The notes: generated by a model from the letters alone, not told the origin. A stretch of 64,000 nt of DNA from Brevibacillus dissolubilis (GCF_006170445.1 NZ_VCNA01000003.1:62001-126000); one strand, 5' to 3'. Shown: positions 27,426 to 36,300, counted from the first letter of the stretch. Numbers and translations: made by a program.

Positions 27426-28097
27426 TTATAGTGGACCTGAGATACCTTGTGCACGGATCATAACGAAGTGAGCACCCAGAAGACCGAGAAGTGCACCTGG
27501 GAGGAAGAATACGTGGATCGCAAAGAAGCGAGTCAGCGTTTGCGCACCTACGATTTCGCCACCGGTCAGAAGCGTTTTCAGGTATGGACCAACCCATGGT
27601 ACAGTGTCAGCGATTTGCAGACCTACTTTAGTCGCAAAGTACGCAGTGTTATCCCATGGAAGCAGGTAGCCTGTAAAACCAAGACCGAGCATTACGAAGA
27701 AGATGAGCATACCAACAACCCAGTTCAGCTCGCGAGGTTTTTTGTAAGCACCTGTGAAGAATACGCGCAGAGTATGAAGGAACATCATAACGATTACGAG
27801 AGAAGCTCCCCAGTGGTGCATACCGCGAACGATTACCCCGAAGGCAACTTCTGTTTGCAGGTATTTTACCGATTCATACGCGTTGATGATGTCTGGTACA
27901 TAGTACATGCTCAAGAACATACCAGACAGGATTTGGATTACAGTGATGAAGAACGTCAGACCGCCGAAGCAGTATACGAACGCGGAGAAATGGTGCGCCG
28001 GGTTAACGTGCTCTGGTACCTCATGGTCAGCGAGGTCACGCCACATTGGGGTGATATTCAGTCGCTCGTCCACCCAGTCATACATTTTTTGCATCAT
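27426..28097 (-). CDS. qcrB: menaquinol-cytochrome c reductase, cytochrome b6 subunit
   Basis: A 223-residue b6-type cytochrome with four transmembrane helices and paired haem-ligand histidines (MHHWGASLVIVMMFLHTLRV and RFFAIHVFFLPGALLGLLGAHF). Quinol-site residues are near LPWDNTAYF. The split cytochrome b (QcrB plus the N-terminal half of QcrC) is the Bacillus arrangement. It begins one base after the qcrA stop. Confidence 0.96.
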   Translation of the reverse strand: MMQKMYDWVDERLNITPMWRDLADHEVPEHVNPAHHFSAFVYCFGGLTFFITVIQILSGMFLSMYYVPDIINAYESVKYLQTEVAFGVIVRGMHHWGASLVIVMMFLHTLRVFFTGAYKKPRELNWVVGMLIFFVMLGLGFTGYLLPWDNTAYFATKVGLQIADTVPWVGPYLKTLLTGGEIVGAQTLTRFFAIHVFFLPGALLGLLGAHFVMIRAQGISGPL

Positions 28098-28619
28098 CTA
28101 GCCTGCCACCCCCTGGCGAGGATTTGGAATGACTTTACCCAGATATACCTTGCCTTCTTTCACTTCAACCTCATACTCATCGAGTGGTTTCAGTGGCGGT
28201 GTGCCAAGGATGTTTTCGCCATTGATCGCATAGCGGCCCAAGTGGCATGGGCAGAAGTATTGATCTTTTGTTCCATCTGGGTTCGTGTTCCAGTCAACTG
28301 TACACCCCAAGTGTTTACAGACCGGTGAAAGCGCGAGAATCTCGCCTTCCTCTGTCTTTCTTACCCAAGCTGCCATTGTAGTTTCAGACTCATACCAACC
28401 ATCTTTGGTATGTACCTTGAAGTCAATGCGCTTCGGTTCAGGACCGAATTCATCTGCGTTTCCAACTGCTACTTTATCTCCACCAGCCGAGTGTTTCAGC
28501 AATGGATCGATTGCAAAACGAATCATTGGTGTGATCATACCTGCAGCTAGGAAACCACCAGTCCCCATGAGTGCATAGTTTAAGAACGTCCGTCTGGAAA
28601 TTTCCTTTTTACCACTCAC
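28098..28619 (-). CDS. qcrA: Rieske iron-sulphur subunit of the menaquinol-cytochrome c reductase
   Basis: A 173-residue Rieske protein. SRRTFLNYALMG near 8-19 is a twin-arginine export motif, followed by a hydrophobic anchor. The 2Fe-2S ligands are CKHLGC near 108 and CPCHLGRY near 130. Start is GTG at 28619 behind AGGAGGGAAA. It passes electrons from menaquinol to the cytochrome c domain of QcrC. Confidence 0.96.
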   Translation of the reverse strand: MSGKKEISRRTFLNYALMGTGGFLAAGMITPMIRFAIDPLLKHSAGGDKVAVGNADEFGPEPKRIDFKVHTKDGWYESETTMAAWVRKTEEGEILALSPVCKHLGCTVDWNTNPDGTKDQYFCPCHLGRYAINGENILGTPPLKPLDEYEVEVKEGKVYLGKVIPNPRQGVAG

Positions 28620-28860
28620 CCATTTTCCCTCCTATTCCTGATAAATTACGTACGATTGCAACTGCATACAAATAAAACTTACACTAGGTCAAACCAATAA
28701 TAGCTAAACCGCTTAGCAGATGTCAAGAATGTGACCTGCAAACACAAGCGAATGTTAGGAGATTCGCACGATATTGTTGAGATTTTGTCAAAAATAGATC
28801 ACCTTCCTGAAAAAAAGAGCTTTAATCGCTTCTACGCGACCAAGCTCAGGTTCGCTTACT

Positions 28861-29295
28861 CTATTTTGCCACTTTTGGTTGCCAAATATGTAAGATTTCT
28901 TTAAACAGGACATCAACGGTAATATCAAACCGAATCTGCGAATCTAAATCCTGGTCTCCGACCGTCAAAAATTGGACCTGTCCCTGCACCGTCTCTGCAG
29001 ATAATGTAAAATCGTGCCCGGAAAAACGCAGGATCAGCTTATACGCAAAGTCTTGCGGCAGGTGCAGAGCCACCTTGCCCGCTTCGTCTGCCACGTGGTA
29101 CGCTGCCGGAAACATCATGATCCGTCCTGTCAGACGCTGCTCAATCGCCCCTGCCAGGCTCATCAGATAGGTTAAGCGCAGGGCATGCTCGGGCAAAGGC
29201 CGGTCTTCTTCATAAATGTAATGCACCAGCAGCGCGGTATCCACGTATTCCTTGACTTCATCCCAATTCTGCAGAGCTTCTATATTCCATTGCAT
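28861..29295 (-). CDS. DUF2487 protein (YpiF type)
   Basis: A 144-residue soluble protein opening MQWNIEALQNWDEVKEYVDT; the pattern LMSLAGAIEQRLTGRIMMFPAAYH is characteristic of DUF2487. B. subtilis ypiF holds the same place upstream of qcrA. Function unknown. About 240 nt separate it from qcrA, so qcrABC may have its own promoter. Confidence 0.75.
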   Translation of the reverse strand: MQWNIEALQNWDEVKEYVDTALLVHYIYEEDRPLPEHALRLTYLMSLAGAIEQRLTGRIMMFPAAYHVADEAGKVALHLPQDFAYKLILRFSGHDFTLSAETVQGQVQFLTVGDQDLDSQIRFDITVDVLFKEILHIWQPKVAK

Positions 29296-29381
29296 GACAA
29301 CTCGCCTCTCTCGTTGAATCTGTGAACTAGATTACCACGAATCAAAGCAAGCCTGCAACGAATCTGTACACACGTTCTGCC

Positions 29382-29588
29382 TTACTTGGCTTCAAAGGCA
29401 AGAATCTGGCGCAGCTCGCTGGTAAGTGTCATGAACCGGTCTTTGTTTTTCACCGCCAATGCCTCGTCGATTTCACGATATAATGTTTTTTTACGGAACA
29501 GACGCACCTGTTGATCGATCATGATCTCCGACAACAGACCGGACATCATATTTTGCTGATTGTTAAAGAGAAAATTAGGCTTTTCCAT
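29382..29588 (-). CDS. IDEAL-domain small protein
   Basis: A 68-residue protein. Residues 25-65 (MIDQQVRLFRKKTLYREIDEALAVKNKDRFMTLTSEL is the core region, positions 23-60) contain YREIDEAL, the pattern that names the IDEAL domain. In B. subtilis the domain is the C-terminal part of YpiB at this locus; here the UPF0302 part of YpiB is absent. It follows the 372-codon gene by 10 nt. Confidence 0.7.
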   Translation of the reverse strand: MEKPNFLFNNQQNMMSGLLSEIMIDQQVRLFRKKTLYREIDEALAVKNKDRFMTLTSELRQILAFEAK

Positions 29589-29598
29589 TCCAGATCCC

Positions 29599-30717
29599 TC
29601 ACTTCATTGTAATCGTGGTATCAACAAATCCATTGTACTGCTTCATCCAAGACTGGCTGGCATAGGTGCCAGTGTAGAGCCAATCCCCGTCTTCTGCCTG
29701 CCCCGCTTTGAGCAGCCCGAGATGCACCATCATTTTTAAAATCCGGGTGACTAAAATATCCTCTGGCTTGTCATAATAAAAAGGCTTGATCCATGGCAAC
29801 AGTGTCTGGGACAGTCTCTCTTGGCTGATCCAGCGGCTCGTGGCCATCCGTGGGATCAACTGGGTGAGCAGCGGCAGATTGGGTATCGCCCGCTTGTACA
29901 GACGCATCCAGAAACGCACCAGATCATGGTAAGTCTGATCCGTATAGGTCTCTGCAAAACGCTCCGCCCCTGACTCTGTGATCTCCAGCCGGCCTGAGAT
30001 TTCCTCAATCCAGCGGTGATAGTAACAGAAGTCGTACAAGAGAGAAAAACGGTCAGGATACAAATCAAAATGCAACCCGTAGCCAAAGCGCCATTTTTGC
30101 GGCGGCAGTGGTTCTTCCTTGACGCTTAAAAACTCCAGCAGCTGTACCTGATACCGCTTGTACATCCCCCCATCCGCAGTGAGCGGGACCGGCTCTTTTG
30201 CTAAAAATTGTAGGAAGAGCATGATGTCATCGCACATAGCCGTGCCTTCATCGCGGTATGCCAAGGGTTCGTACGGGATCGGTTCCTGCTGCCCGCGCCA
30301 CAGAGTAAGCCAGGCTTGGATATATGGCTCGCGCAGATCGGCCGGAATCTGATACTGGCCGATGAGGTTGCCCTTGGCCGGAAATAACCAGCCTCGCTTG
30401 ATGGCGATTGCAACCTGTTTCCGCGCTGCCTCTTTCTTCTGCTCCTCACCGTCTGGAAGGGCCATGCTAGCCTTCGCCAGCAGATCCTCCAAGGTAAGAC
30501 GGTCGCGTTTATCGAGGAACAAAAGCAAGAGGAAGTGCGTATCCACCGATGACAGCTGCTCCACTTCATGCGTAATCGTCTGCGAGTGACGGAGTCGCGT
30601 CATCAGCGTGGTAATCAACTCATTTTTGGAGTGAAGGTTACCTTCGTACCCGTAGTGACTGGCAATTTGGTGAAGCTGCCCGATATCGGCATAGACCAGT
30701 ACCTCAGCTAAGTTCAT
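29599..30717 (-). CDS. protein of unknown function with SAP-like N-terminus
   Basis: A 372-residue soluble protein. Residues 5-45 (YADIGQLHQIASHYGYEGN...KNELITTLMTRL) resemble a SAP-type helix-extended-loop-helix that often binds nucleic acid; the rest looks like a string of winged-helix-like modules (TITHEVEQLSSVDTHFLLL..., ILVTRILKMMVHLGLL). I cannot name the family. It is cotranscribed with the IDEAL gene and lies where B. subtilis has ypiB. Confidence 0.7.
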   Translation of the reverse strand: MNLAEVLVYADIGQLHQIASHYGYEGNLHSKNELITTLMTRLRHSQTITHEVEQLSSVDTHFLLLLFLDKRDRLTLEDLLAKASMALPDGEEQKKEAARKQVAIAIKRGWLFPAKGNLIGQYQIPADLREPYIQAWLTLWRGQQEPIPYEPLAYRDEGTAMCDDIMLFLQFLAKEPVPLTADGGMYKRYQVQLLEFLSVKEEPLPPQKWRFGYGLHFDLYPDRFSLLYDFCYYHRWIEEISGRLEITESGAERFAETYTDQTYHDLVRFWMRLYKRAIPNLPLLTQLIPRMATSRWISQERLSQTLLPWIKPFYYDKPEDILVTRILKMMVHLGLLKAGQAEDGDWLYTGTYASQSWMKQYNGFVDTTITMK

Positions 30718-30785
30718 TTGCGAATCCCTTCTATCCTGGTTACTTTAGCTACCATTCTTGCCAAAGTCACAGGATTTAAACAAAG

Positions 30786-30824
30786 AAAAAGCAGGTTCCG
30801 CTAAGGGAAACCTGCTTTTTAATT
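30786..30824. terminator. bidirectional intrinsic terminator
   Basis: Stem AAAAGCAGGTT(T)CC/GGAACCTGCTTTT with T-rich flanks on both strands. It ends the caspase-like gene. Confidence 0.8.
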
Positions 30825-30837
30825 TTAATTTCCTATT

Positions 30838-32349
30838 TTATTTTAGGCCAATTCTTTCAAAGTATACCCGTCGTGCAATTATACTCTCACTAATAAAAGA
30901 AATATATTCTACAAATAATTGTTCCAAATCATTAATAACAATTTCATTGGGTTTTTTATCGATTGATAAGTGATAGTACCTTTTCGGCGAAAATGTAGCA
31001 GGTTCCCAAATCTCAGTCATTGCATACCCTGGTTTTGTAGAACCAAAATAAATTAATAAATACACCCCAGTGGTAGAAGGAATCGGACTTATTACCATAT
31101 AGCTATTGGGAATTAGCAATGTTCCATTCCCAAAAGTTAATATTACTGTATTATTAGTATTTCTTTCTTTAAGATTTAAAGCATAAATATCGTGATACCT
31201 ACCACTTTCATCTATTTTCCTACAATAATATTCAACTTCTAAGGCATCTTCCGTTTTATTATATAAAAATTCAGCAACTTGAGCCGCATTCGGAACATTA
31301 CCAATATTAACTACTTTCACGCCAGAATCTGCTCTTTTTATAAGTTCACCAGTTTTCCCCTCTGCCCATTTTAGTATATCTGTTATTAGTTCTTTTATGA
31401 TATTGAGCTTGTCGGTTTGTGATTTTGCTATATATTTAACTGAACCATGTTCAACATTTAAAACTTTATCCAACTCGCCTAAAAAGTCCTGTATTTTTTC
31501 AGTTTGGGGTTCAAGTTTCTCTTCTTTAATTTGCTCAATATTAGTTAAAGATTCAGGTAAAGCTTCAGATACATCCTTTCCCTTTACCCTACTAATAGCA
31601 AGGCTACCGGCCTGCTCTCCGGTAAATACAGGTGTTTGAACATAACCATACCTTTTAGATAGTTCTATAGTTTTATCCATTACATAATTCTTTAGATTAT
31701 CTAATGTAACAAACTCTCCATCAATAGTAGCAGAACCTGAGAGTCCTTTTACCAAAAAATACGAGAATATTCCATGTCCAAGCTCTCCAAATTCATGTGC
31801 AAACTGGTCTTCTTTACATGCCGCTAATGTGGCCCAACCTTCAGCCCCTACGATTAAGTGTTTTTCTAATACAGGCTTAATAAGATTTCCAGTTCTTCTC
31901 ATCATTCTTCCAGAGTGGCAAGCATCAAAGAATCTTAATTTAAACTTCGCCACAGAAGCACTAAAGTACTCGTTTACCTTATTCATCGGAATTGAAGAGT
32001 CTTTTAAAATATTTTCTCTATATTCTTTCGTTATAAGAAAGCTATCATTTTCATCACTTGTACCATGTCCTGCAAAATAGAATAGTATTGAATCTTCTTC
32101 AGTTGCTTTATCACACATAAGTTGTATCTTGGAGAGTATATCACTGTTGGTTGGTCGTTCGGCTTTATTATGTTGAACATCCGAAAATAACCATACATCA
32201 TCCTCGCTATAATCAGAATAATGAATAAGTGCCTCGTAAAATGCTACAGCATCAGCACCACAAAAGTTCAAATTGTTTATGTCAGTGCCGCTGTAGTCAT
32301 TAATACCGACAATAACCGCATATCTTTTAGCCGTGAGTTGCAAACTCAT
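30838..32349 (-). CDS. caspase-family (C14) protease with unknown C-terminal domain
   Basis: A 503-residue protein. Residues 5-235 are a caspase/metacaspase domain: KRYAVIVGINDYSG, catalytic His in FYFAGHGTSDE near 95 and catalytic Cys in RFFDACHSGRMM near 150. Residues 260-345 are a charged helical linker, and 350-500 a beta-rich domain I do not recognise. The ATG at 32349 has GGAGGACTAATT before it. The gene is visibly AT-richer than its neighbours and interrupts the Bacillus ypiA-ypiB order, signs of transfer. Bacterial caspases often act in phage defence by abortive infection; no gasdermin or partner gene is adjacent, so the trigger is unknown. Confidence 0.85.
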   Translation of the reverse strand: MSLQLTAKRYAVIVGINDYSGTDINNLNFCGADAVAFYEALIHYSDYSEDDVWLFSDVQHNKAERPTNSDILSKIQLMCDKATEEDSILFYFAGHGTSDENDSFLITKEYRENILKDSSIPMNKVNEYFSASVAKFKLRFFDACHSGRMMRRTGNLIKPVLEKHLIVGAEGWATLAACKEDQFAHEFGELGHGIFSYFLVKGLSGSATIDGEFVTLDNLKNYVMDKTIELSKRYGYVQTPVFTGEQAGSLAISRVKGKDVSEALPESLTNIEQIKEEKLEPQTEKIQDFLGELDKVLNVEHGSVKYIAKSQTDKLNIIKELITDILKWAEGKTGELIKRADSGVKVVNIGNVPNAAQVAEFLYNKTEDALEVEYYCRKIDESGRYHDIYALNLKERNTNNTVILTFGNGTLLIPNSYMVISPIPSTTGVYLLIYFGSTKPGYAMTEIWEPATFSPKRYYHLSIDKKPNEIVINDLEQLFVEYISFISESIIARRVYFERIGLK

Positions 32350-32441
32350 AATTAGTCCTCCTGACTCTACAACCATTGCATTTTTTAGCTTTTCAAAATT
32401 ATACCATATACCTATTTAATAATCCCAAGATCTTCAAAAGT

Positions 32442-32483
32442 GAAAACAAAACCCCTCAATAGGAATTAACCTAAATGAGGGGT
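32442..32483 (-). terminator. intrinsic terminator after TPR gene
   Basis: Minus-strand stem ACCCCTCA/TGAGGGGT with TTTTGTTTT following. Confidence 0.8.
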
Positions 32484-32491
32484 TAACAAAA

Positions 32492-33439
32492 TTACACGGA
32501 ATCCTCTTCCTGCTCATCCCACTGCTTGAGCAGCTGCTGGTACTGTCTCGCTTCCTCATATCGTCCCGCTTGAGTCAACAGCGCAGTCAGACGGCGGATC
32601 TGGTCAAGCTCAAAGCCGGACAGATCTACATATGTGGTCAACGATTCAATCGCCTTATCCGTCTTGCCCATGGACAGGTAGATGTCAGCCAAGATCGGAT
32701 AGGCTGTCACATACTCCTCATCCATCGCGATTACGCCCTCCATATAAGGAAGCGCCTCATCCAGACGGCCCAGATAGAAGGCCATCAAGCCGCAGCCGTA
32801 AAGAATCTCCGGAGCCTGATCCACTTTGGCAGCCTGCATGTAATACTTGTAAGATTCCTCAAAATCACCGTGCTGGGCATAGGTACGCGCTTTTAACAAC
32901 ATCGTAGAGACCGCCTCTTCAGACACCCCGCCCAAAAGGTCCAATGCTTTGGAGACATCGCCGCTCTTCGCGTACATATCGCCGAGCGCTGTCTTGATAT
33001 CCTCGTTGTCTGGCTCTTTTTGGCTGGCCATCTCCAAATACTTGATCGCCACCTCATCAAGATCCTGCAGGGAGTTCAGATCAGCGAGCAGCAGATAGAG
33101 CTGCACATGGTCGACACCCTCATCCTTGAGCTTATACAGATAATGCTGTGCTTTATCATAATCAGCTTCGTCCAACGCAATCTCCGCAAGCAGCAGCTCA
33201 CATTCCTGACGCAGCTCGTCGCTTACCTCATCCCCTTTTCCGAGGATTTCGTCCAGGATATCGGCCGCTTCCTGTATATGGCCCAGCTGGTACCACACGT
33301 CTGCTAGATAGAGCATGACTTCTGGAAGGTCCTTTCCGTGCTCTTCGACCTTTTGCAAGACTTGAATCCCGAGCTCAAACTCATCGTTCTCAATCTTCTT
33401 CACTGCTTCGTCTATCACGCGAATCCATTTTTTCGGCAT
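32492..33439 (-). CDS. TPR protein (YpiA type)
   Basis: A 315-residue cytoplasmic protein made almost wholly of TPR helix pairs (about eight, for example PEVMLYLADVWYQLGHIQEA and ALPYMEGVIAMDEEYVTAYP). B. subtilis ypiA is at the matching place after aroA. Here 6 kb of accessory genes lie between aroA and this gene. Function not established. Confidence 0.8.
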   Translation of the reverse strand: MPKKWIRVIDEAVKKIENDEFELGIQVLQKVEEHGKDLPEVMLYLADVWYQLGHIQEAADILDEILGKGDEVSDELRQECELLLAEIALDEADYDKAQHYLYKLKDEGVDHVQLYLLLADLNSLQDLDEVAIKYLEMASQKEPDNEDIKTALGDMYAKSGDVSKALDLLGGVSEEAVSTMLLKARTYAQHGDFEESYKYYMQAAKVDQAPEILYGCGLMAFYLGRLDEALPYMEGVIAMDEEYVTAYPILADIYLSMGKTDKAIESLTTYVDLSGFELDQIRRLTALLTQAGRYEEARQYQQLLKQWDEQEEDSV

Positions 33440-33531
33440 TGGTCATCACCTCGTGTATGTAGAAAAAATAAGTCACAAAAGACCGTCACAACAGGACGGT
33501 CTTTCCATTTACCTAGCATTATATACGATTT

Positions 33532-34221
33532 TTATGCTCTTGTAATCCAGCTCATCGTCAAAACTGTAATCAGGATCCCAAAAAAGCTGAGAACCAGTGG
33601 AAAATTAGGCTTGGTATGATCCACTTGGTTGTCTGAGGTAATCTCTGCGAGCATACTTGCTGAACTGTCAGCCTGGGCCAGCAACGACATGTTGGAGGCA
33701 TCTGTCACCTCTGTCTGCTGATCCGAGCCAACCACCGCAACGGTAGAATCGATCGCTTCCGGCTCTTGGACAGCCTCTTCTGCGACGCCTACATTGGCTT
33801 TTAAGTTATCGGAGATAATTGATTCTGCCTTGGCACTGTACGGCATAAATCCATCCTGCTGCTGATCGGTGTTAGAATACAACGTAAAAGAACAAATCAT
33901 TAATAGAATCATGGCAGCACTCAAACCGATCCGGCGCATTTTGGCCGTAAGTGTAAAGACTTTTCTTCCGATTGGAATTGCCCACTTCTCCTCCGAGAGA
34001 ATCCGGGCCATGACTGCATCCACAATCGAAGTGGAGGCAGCAACTGCACTGTACTGCTGTTTGTCCGATTCAATCCAGTCACTGCTGTCTACGATAAAAT
34101 CGTACTCCGAACGGCAAGCCGCGCATCCGGTCAGATGATTGTCCATCCTGCGGCGGGTCAGTTCGGGTAAGCAATTGTCCGCATAATCGGGCAATAGTTC
34201 TTGAGCTTCTTCGCACCTCAT
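33532..34221 (-). CDS. anti-sigma factor with zinc-binding zf-HC2 domain
   Basis: A 229-residue single-pass protein. Residues 1-45 have the HxxxCxxC motif (HLTGCAACRSEY, with MRCEEAQELLPDYADNCLPE before it), a transmembrane helix lies near 125-143, and a second hydrophobic segment at the very C-terminus (FPLVLSFFGILITVLTMSW). It overlaps the sigma gene by 4 nt. It would hold the sigma factor at the membrane until a signal leads to its proteolysis. Confidence 0.88.
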   Translation of the reverse strand: MRCEEAQELLPDYADNCLPELTRRRMDNHLTGCAACRSEYDFIVDSSDWIESDKQQYSAVAASTSIVDAVMARILSEEKWAIPIGRKVFTLTAKMRRIGLSAAMILLMICSFTLYSNTDQQQDGFMPYSAKAESIISDNLKANVGVAEEAVQEPEAIDSTVAVVGSDQQTEVTDASNMSLLAQADSSASMLAEITSDNQVDHTKPNFPLVLSFFGILITVLTMSWITRA

Positions 34222-34811
34222 CGCTTACTCATCCCTTCGGCTTCCTCCAAATGTGGTTCTACAAAATAGGCTTCTAACTGATTTTTGATGCTCTGACGCG
34301 CACGGAATAGAAGCGATTTGACCGAACTGACAGTCAAGTCGAGAATGGAGGCAATCTCACCGTAATCCATTTGCTCATATTCACGTAATATTAAGGCTGA
34401 TCGCTGTTTTTCGGGGAGGTTATTAATCGCTTGACGCACTAAATCTTCTCGTTCGGTCTGTAACAGCTGTTGTTCGGGCAGGCGTTCAAACGACACGGAT
34501 GGCACAGTCAGCGTATCTTCCAGATAAATATCGGCATTGCGGCTCTTACGCAACTCACTGAGCACCGTATTGCGCGCAATCGTATACAACCATGTGGAAA
34601 AGGTAGCCTCCACATCGCGGAAAGAATGCAGACTCTTGTACGCCTTATAAAATGTCTCCTGACTCAGATCTTCCGCCATATGCTCCAGATGGGCCTGGCG
34701 CAGCATGTGACTGACGAAGGACAGGATTTTCTTTTCATAGCGGCGGATCAACTCGGCGTAGCACTCCACATTGCCTTCTTTTATTTCTCGGATTAACTGG
34801 GAATCGGTCAT
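34218..34811 (-). CDS. ECF RNA polymerase sigma factor
   Basis: A 197-residue sigma-70 family protein of ECF type. Region 2 (about 10-80) contains DLSQETFYKAYKSLHSFR and FSTWLYTIARNTVLSELRK; region 4 (about 130-185) contains LPEKQRSALILREYEQMDYGEIASILDLTVSSVKSLLFRARQSI within its helix-turn-helix. Resembles SigW/SigX types. An ECF-like promoter lies about 60 nt upstream, consistent with autoregulation. Confidence 0.95.
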   Translation of the reverse strand: MTDSQLIREIKEGNVECYAELIRRYEKKILSFVSHMLRQAHLEHMAEDLSQETFYKAYKSLHSFRDVEATFSTWLYTIARNTVLSELRKSRNADIYLEDTLTVPSVSFERLPEQQLLQTEREDLVRQAINNLPEKQRSALILREYEQMDYGEIASILDLTVSSVKSLLFRARQSIKNQLEAYFVEPHLEEAEGMSKR

Positions 34812-34866
34812 AACTATTGGTTTACCTCCTCAGCGATTCCGAACCCCCCAGCGATCTTTGTATACC

Positions 34867-34895
34867 ATTAGACCACTGAGATTGCCAAAAGTTGC
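34867..34895 (-). promoter_or_regulatory. ECF-type promoter of the sigma/anti-sigma operon
   Basis: Minus strand GCAACTTTT (34887-34895) and GTCTAAT (34867-34873), the AAC and GTCTAA elements typical of ECF sigma targets, upstream of the sigma gene. Confidence 0.6.
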
Positions 34896-34942
34896 GGTAC
34901 ACTCAAAACTTTTATGCTAATTTTGTTAGGAATCCCTTTTAT

Positions 34943-34966
34943 GAAAAAACCCCCAATAAATGGGGT
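34943..34966 (-). terminator. intrinsic terminator after degenerate amidohydrolase gene
   Basis: Minus strand ACCCC/GGGGT stem with 7-nt loop and TTTTTT, overlapping the stop at 34966. Confidence 0.75.
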
Positions 34967-36132
34967 CAGATCGCGTAGTTATAAGGTTGTAAATTTTTCA
35001 ATATATTACCAGTTCCAATGACGGGTATGTGTTCTCCTTCATGGAAAACCCATTTACCTTTCGACATGACGTGAGCTATCTTACATATTTCGCTAAAATT
35101 GAGAATAGAGGAAAGTTCATAATTTGTCAACCAGTTTTGCTTCGAAATGAACAAAATGTCTGCATCGGCGCCAGGCAAGAGGCTCCCCTTCTGCGGATAA
35201 CAGCCGATTGCTTTGGCCATGTTTGTGGATGCGACACGGACAAGAAGCGACAAGAGTTTGTCCGGTCTGTACGCTTTTTTACGGAGCCGCTCGGCAAACC
35301 GGTCGATGGGACAGATGACGGGCAGATACCCAAACCAGTTTTGTTGAATCGTATGCAGCACCCGCTCGATCTGTTCTCCCCCGATCATCGCAATTCGGTA
35401 AAAATCATCCTTATCCGTATGAGCGGGCTCGATCTCTTCCATACACGTACGGATTTTACCAAAGAAACAGTGCTGGAGCCACCATTCATTGATCAGTCGG
35501 CGCTGCTCACGGGTGACCGATTCTTTGGGTGTATGCAGATGGACAGCTAGCCGGGCATCGTGAAACAGGGGATAGAGGTTGTCCCAGTCGATTTTTTTCA
35601 CTTCATCTAGCGATTGTACCGTCAGCTCCAGTAAGCGGAAGCCTTGGTCACGCAGCTTGCGGATTCGCTTGGGGGTAAAGGTATGCACCTCCAGATTCAC
35701 CCGGACCGCATAATCGATCGGACTGTTGTAGTGCGGGGTCAACTGATAATGCAGCTGAAGCTCGTCCATCCAGCTCTCCAGACGGATCGAGTCTACCACT
35801 GTCGTCACTCCCTGGGCAATCTGCCTGCGGATCTCTTCTACGTAGGCTGCTTTTGGCTGGTGGTGCTTGGTCTGCCGCGAGAGGAACTGAATGAAGCCGG
35901 GCAACAGGTAATATTCAGCGGCATCGATGACGAGGGGCGCCTCTCCTTCCACCCTGACAGAAAACGTGTCTTTGGCTACACGCTTGATTTTGCCGTGTTC
36001 TATCCAGATATCTGCTTCTTTGAGACCATACGCCGTGACAATCGTGGCATTGCGGATCAGAAGTGACGGTTCGCTCAAAGGCTCGTACCCCCTTGTCGGC
36101 ACAGACTTGTCCGTTTGGATTTGTACGAGCAT
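34966..36132 (-). CDS. amidohydrolase-like protein lacking metal ligands
   Basis: A 388-residue protein with amidohydrolase architecture: beta-sandwich start (LLIRNATIVTAYGLKEADIWIEHGKIKRV) and end (PGADADILFISKQNWL). The usual HxH after LLPGF is replaced by LLPGFIQFLSRQT, and I see only scattered His residues, so catalysis is doubtful. The ATG at 36132 has AAGG with 6-nt spacing and lies 12 nt after a terminator; a TTG-start extension to 36210 would run through that hairpin and has no ribosome site. The gene has a strong promoter and likely attenuation control. Confidence 0.75.
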   Translation of the reverse strand: MLVQIQTDKSVPTRGYEPLSEPSLLIRNATIVTAYGLKEADIWIEHGKIKRVAKDTFSVRVEGEAPLVIDAAEYYLLPGFIQFLSRQTKHHQPKAAYVEEIRRQIAQGVTTVVDSIRLESWMDELQLHYQLTPHYNSPIDYAVRVNLEVHTFTPKRIRKLRDQGFRLLELTVQSLDEVKKIDWDNLYPLFHDARLAVHLHTPKESVTREQRRLINEWWLQHCFFGKIRTCMEEIEPAHTDKDDFYRIAMIGGEQIERVLHTIQQNWFGYLPVICPIDRFAERLRKKAYRPDKLLSLLVRVASTNMAKAIGCYPQKGSLLPGADADILFISKQNWLTNYELSSILNFSEICKIAHVMSKGKWVFHEGEHIPVIGTGNILKNLQPYNYAI

Positions 36133-36144
36133 ATGCGCCTTGGA

Positions 36145-36202
36145 CAAAAAAAAGAACCGCCGTGTTATGTAAGCGCATTCTGTAAGCGCATTCAAACGGC
36201 GG
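36145..36202 (-). terminator. leader terminator (attenuator) before the amidohydrolase-like gene
   Basis: Minus strand CCGCCGT (36196-36202) pairs with ACGGCGG (36157-36163), then TTCTTTTTTTT. The loop is two exact 13-bp tandem copies (36168-36180 and 36181-36193). A smaller hairpin AGCAC/GTGCT precedes it. It sits between a consensus promoter and the start codon. Confidence 0.8.
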
Positions 36203-36262
36203 TAGCACAATCGTGCTTTTATATTTTGGATAGGAGTGGAGAGAAACCATACTGTACTTTTT

Positions 36263-36290
36263 ATTATACCCAGCTTTTAATAATTGTCAA
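36263..36290 (-). promoter_or_regulatory. consensus sigma-A promoter
   Basis: Minus strand TTGACA, 16-nt spacer, TATAAT: exact consensus hexamers. Drives the leader at 36145 and the gene starting at 36132. Confidence 0.85.
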
Positions 36291-36300
36291 ATTATTTTTT

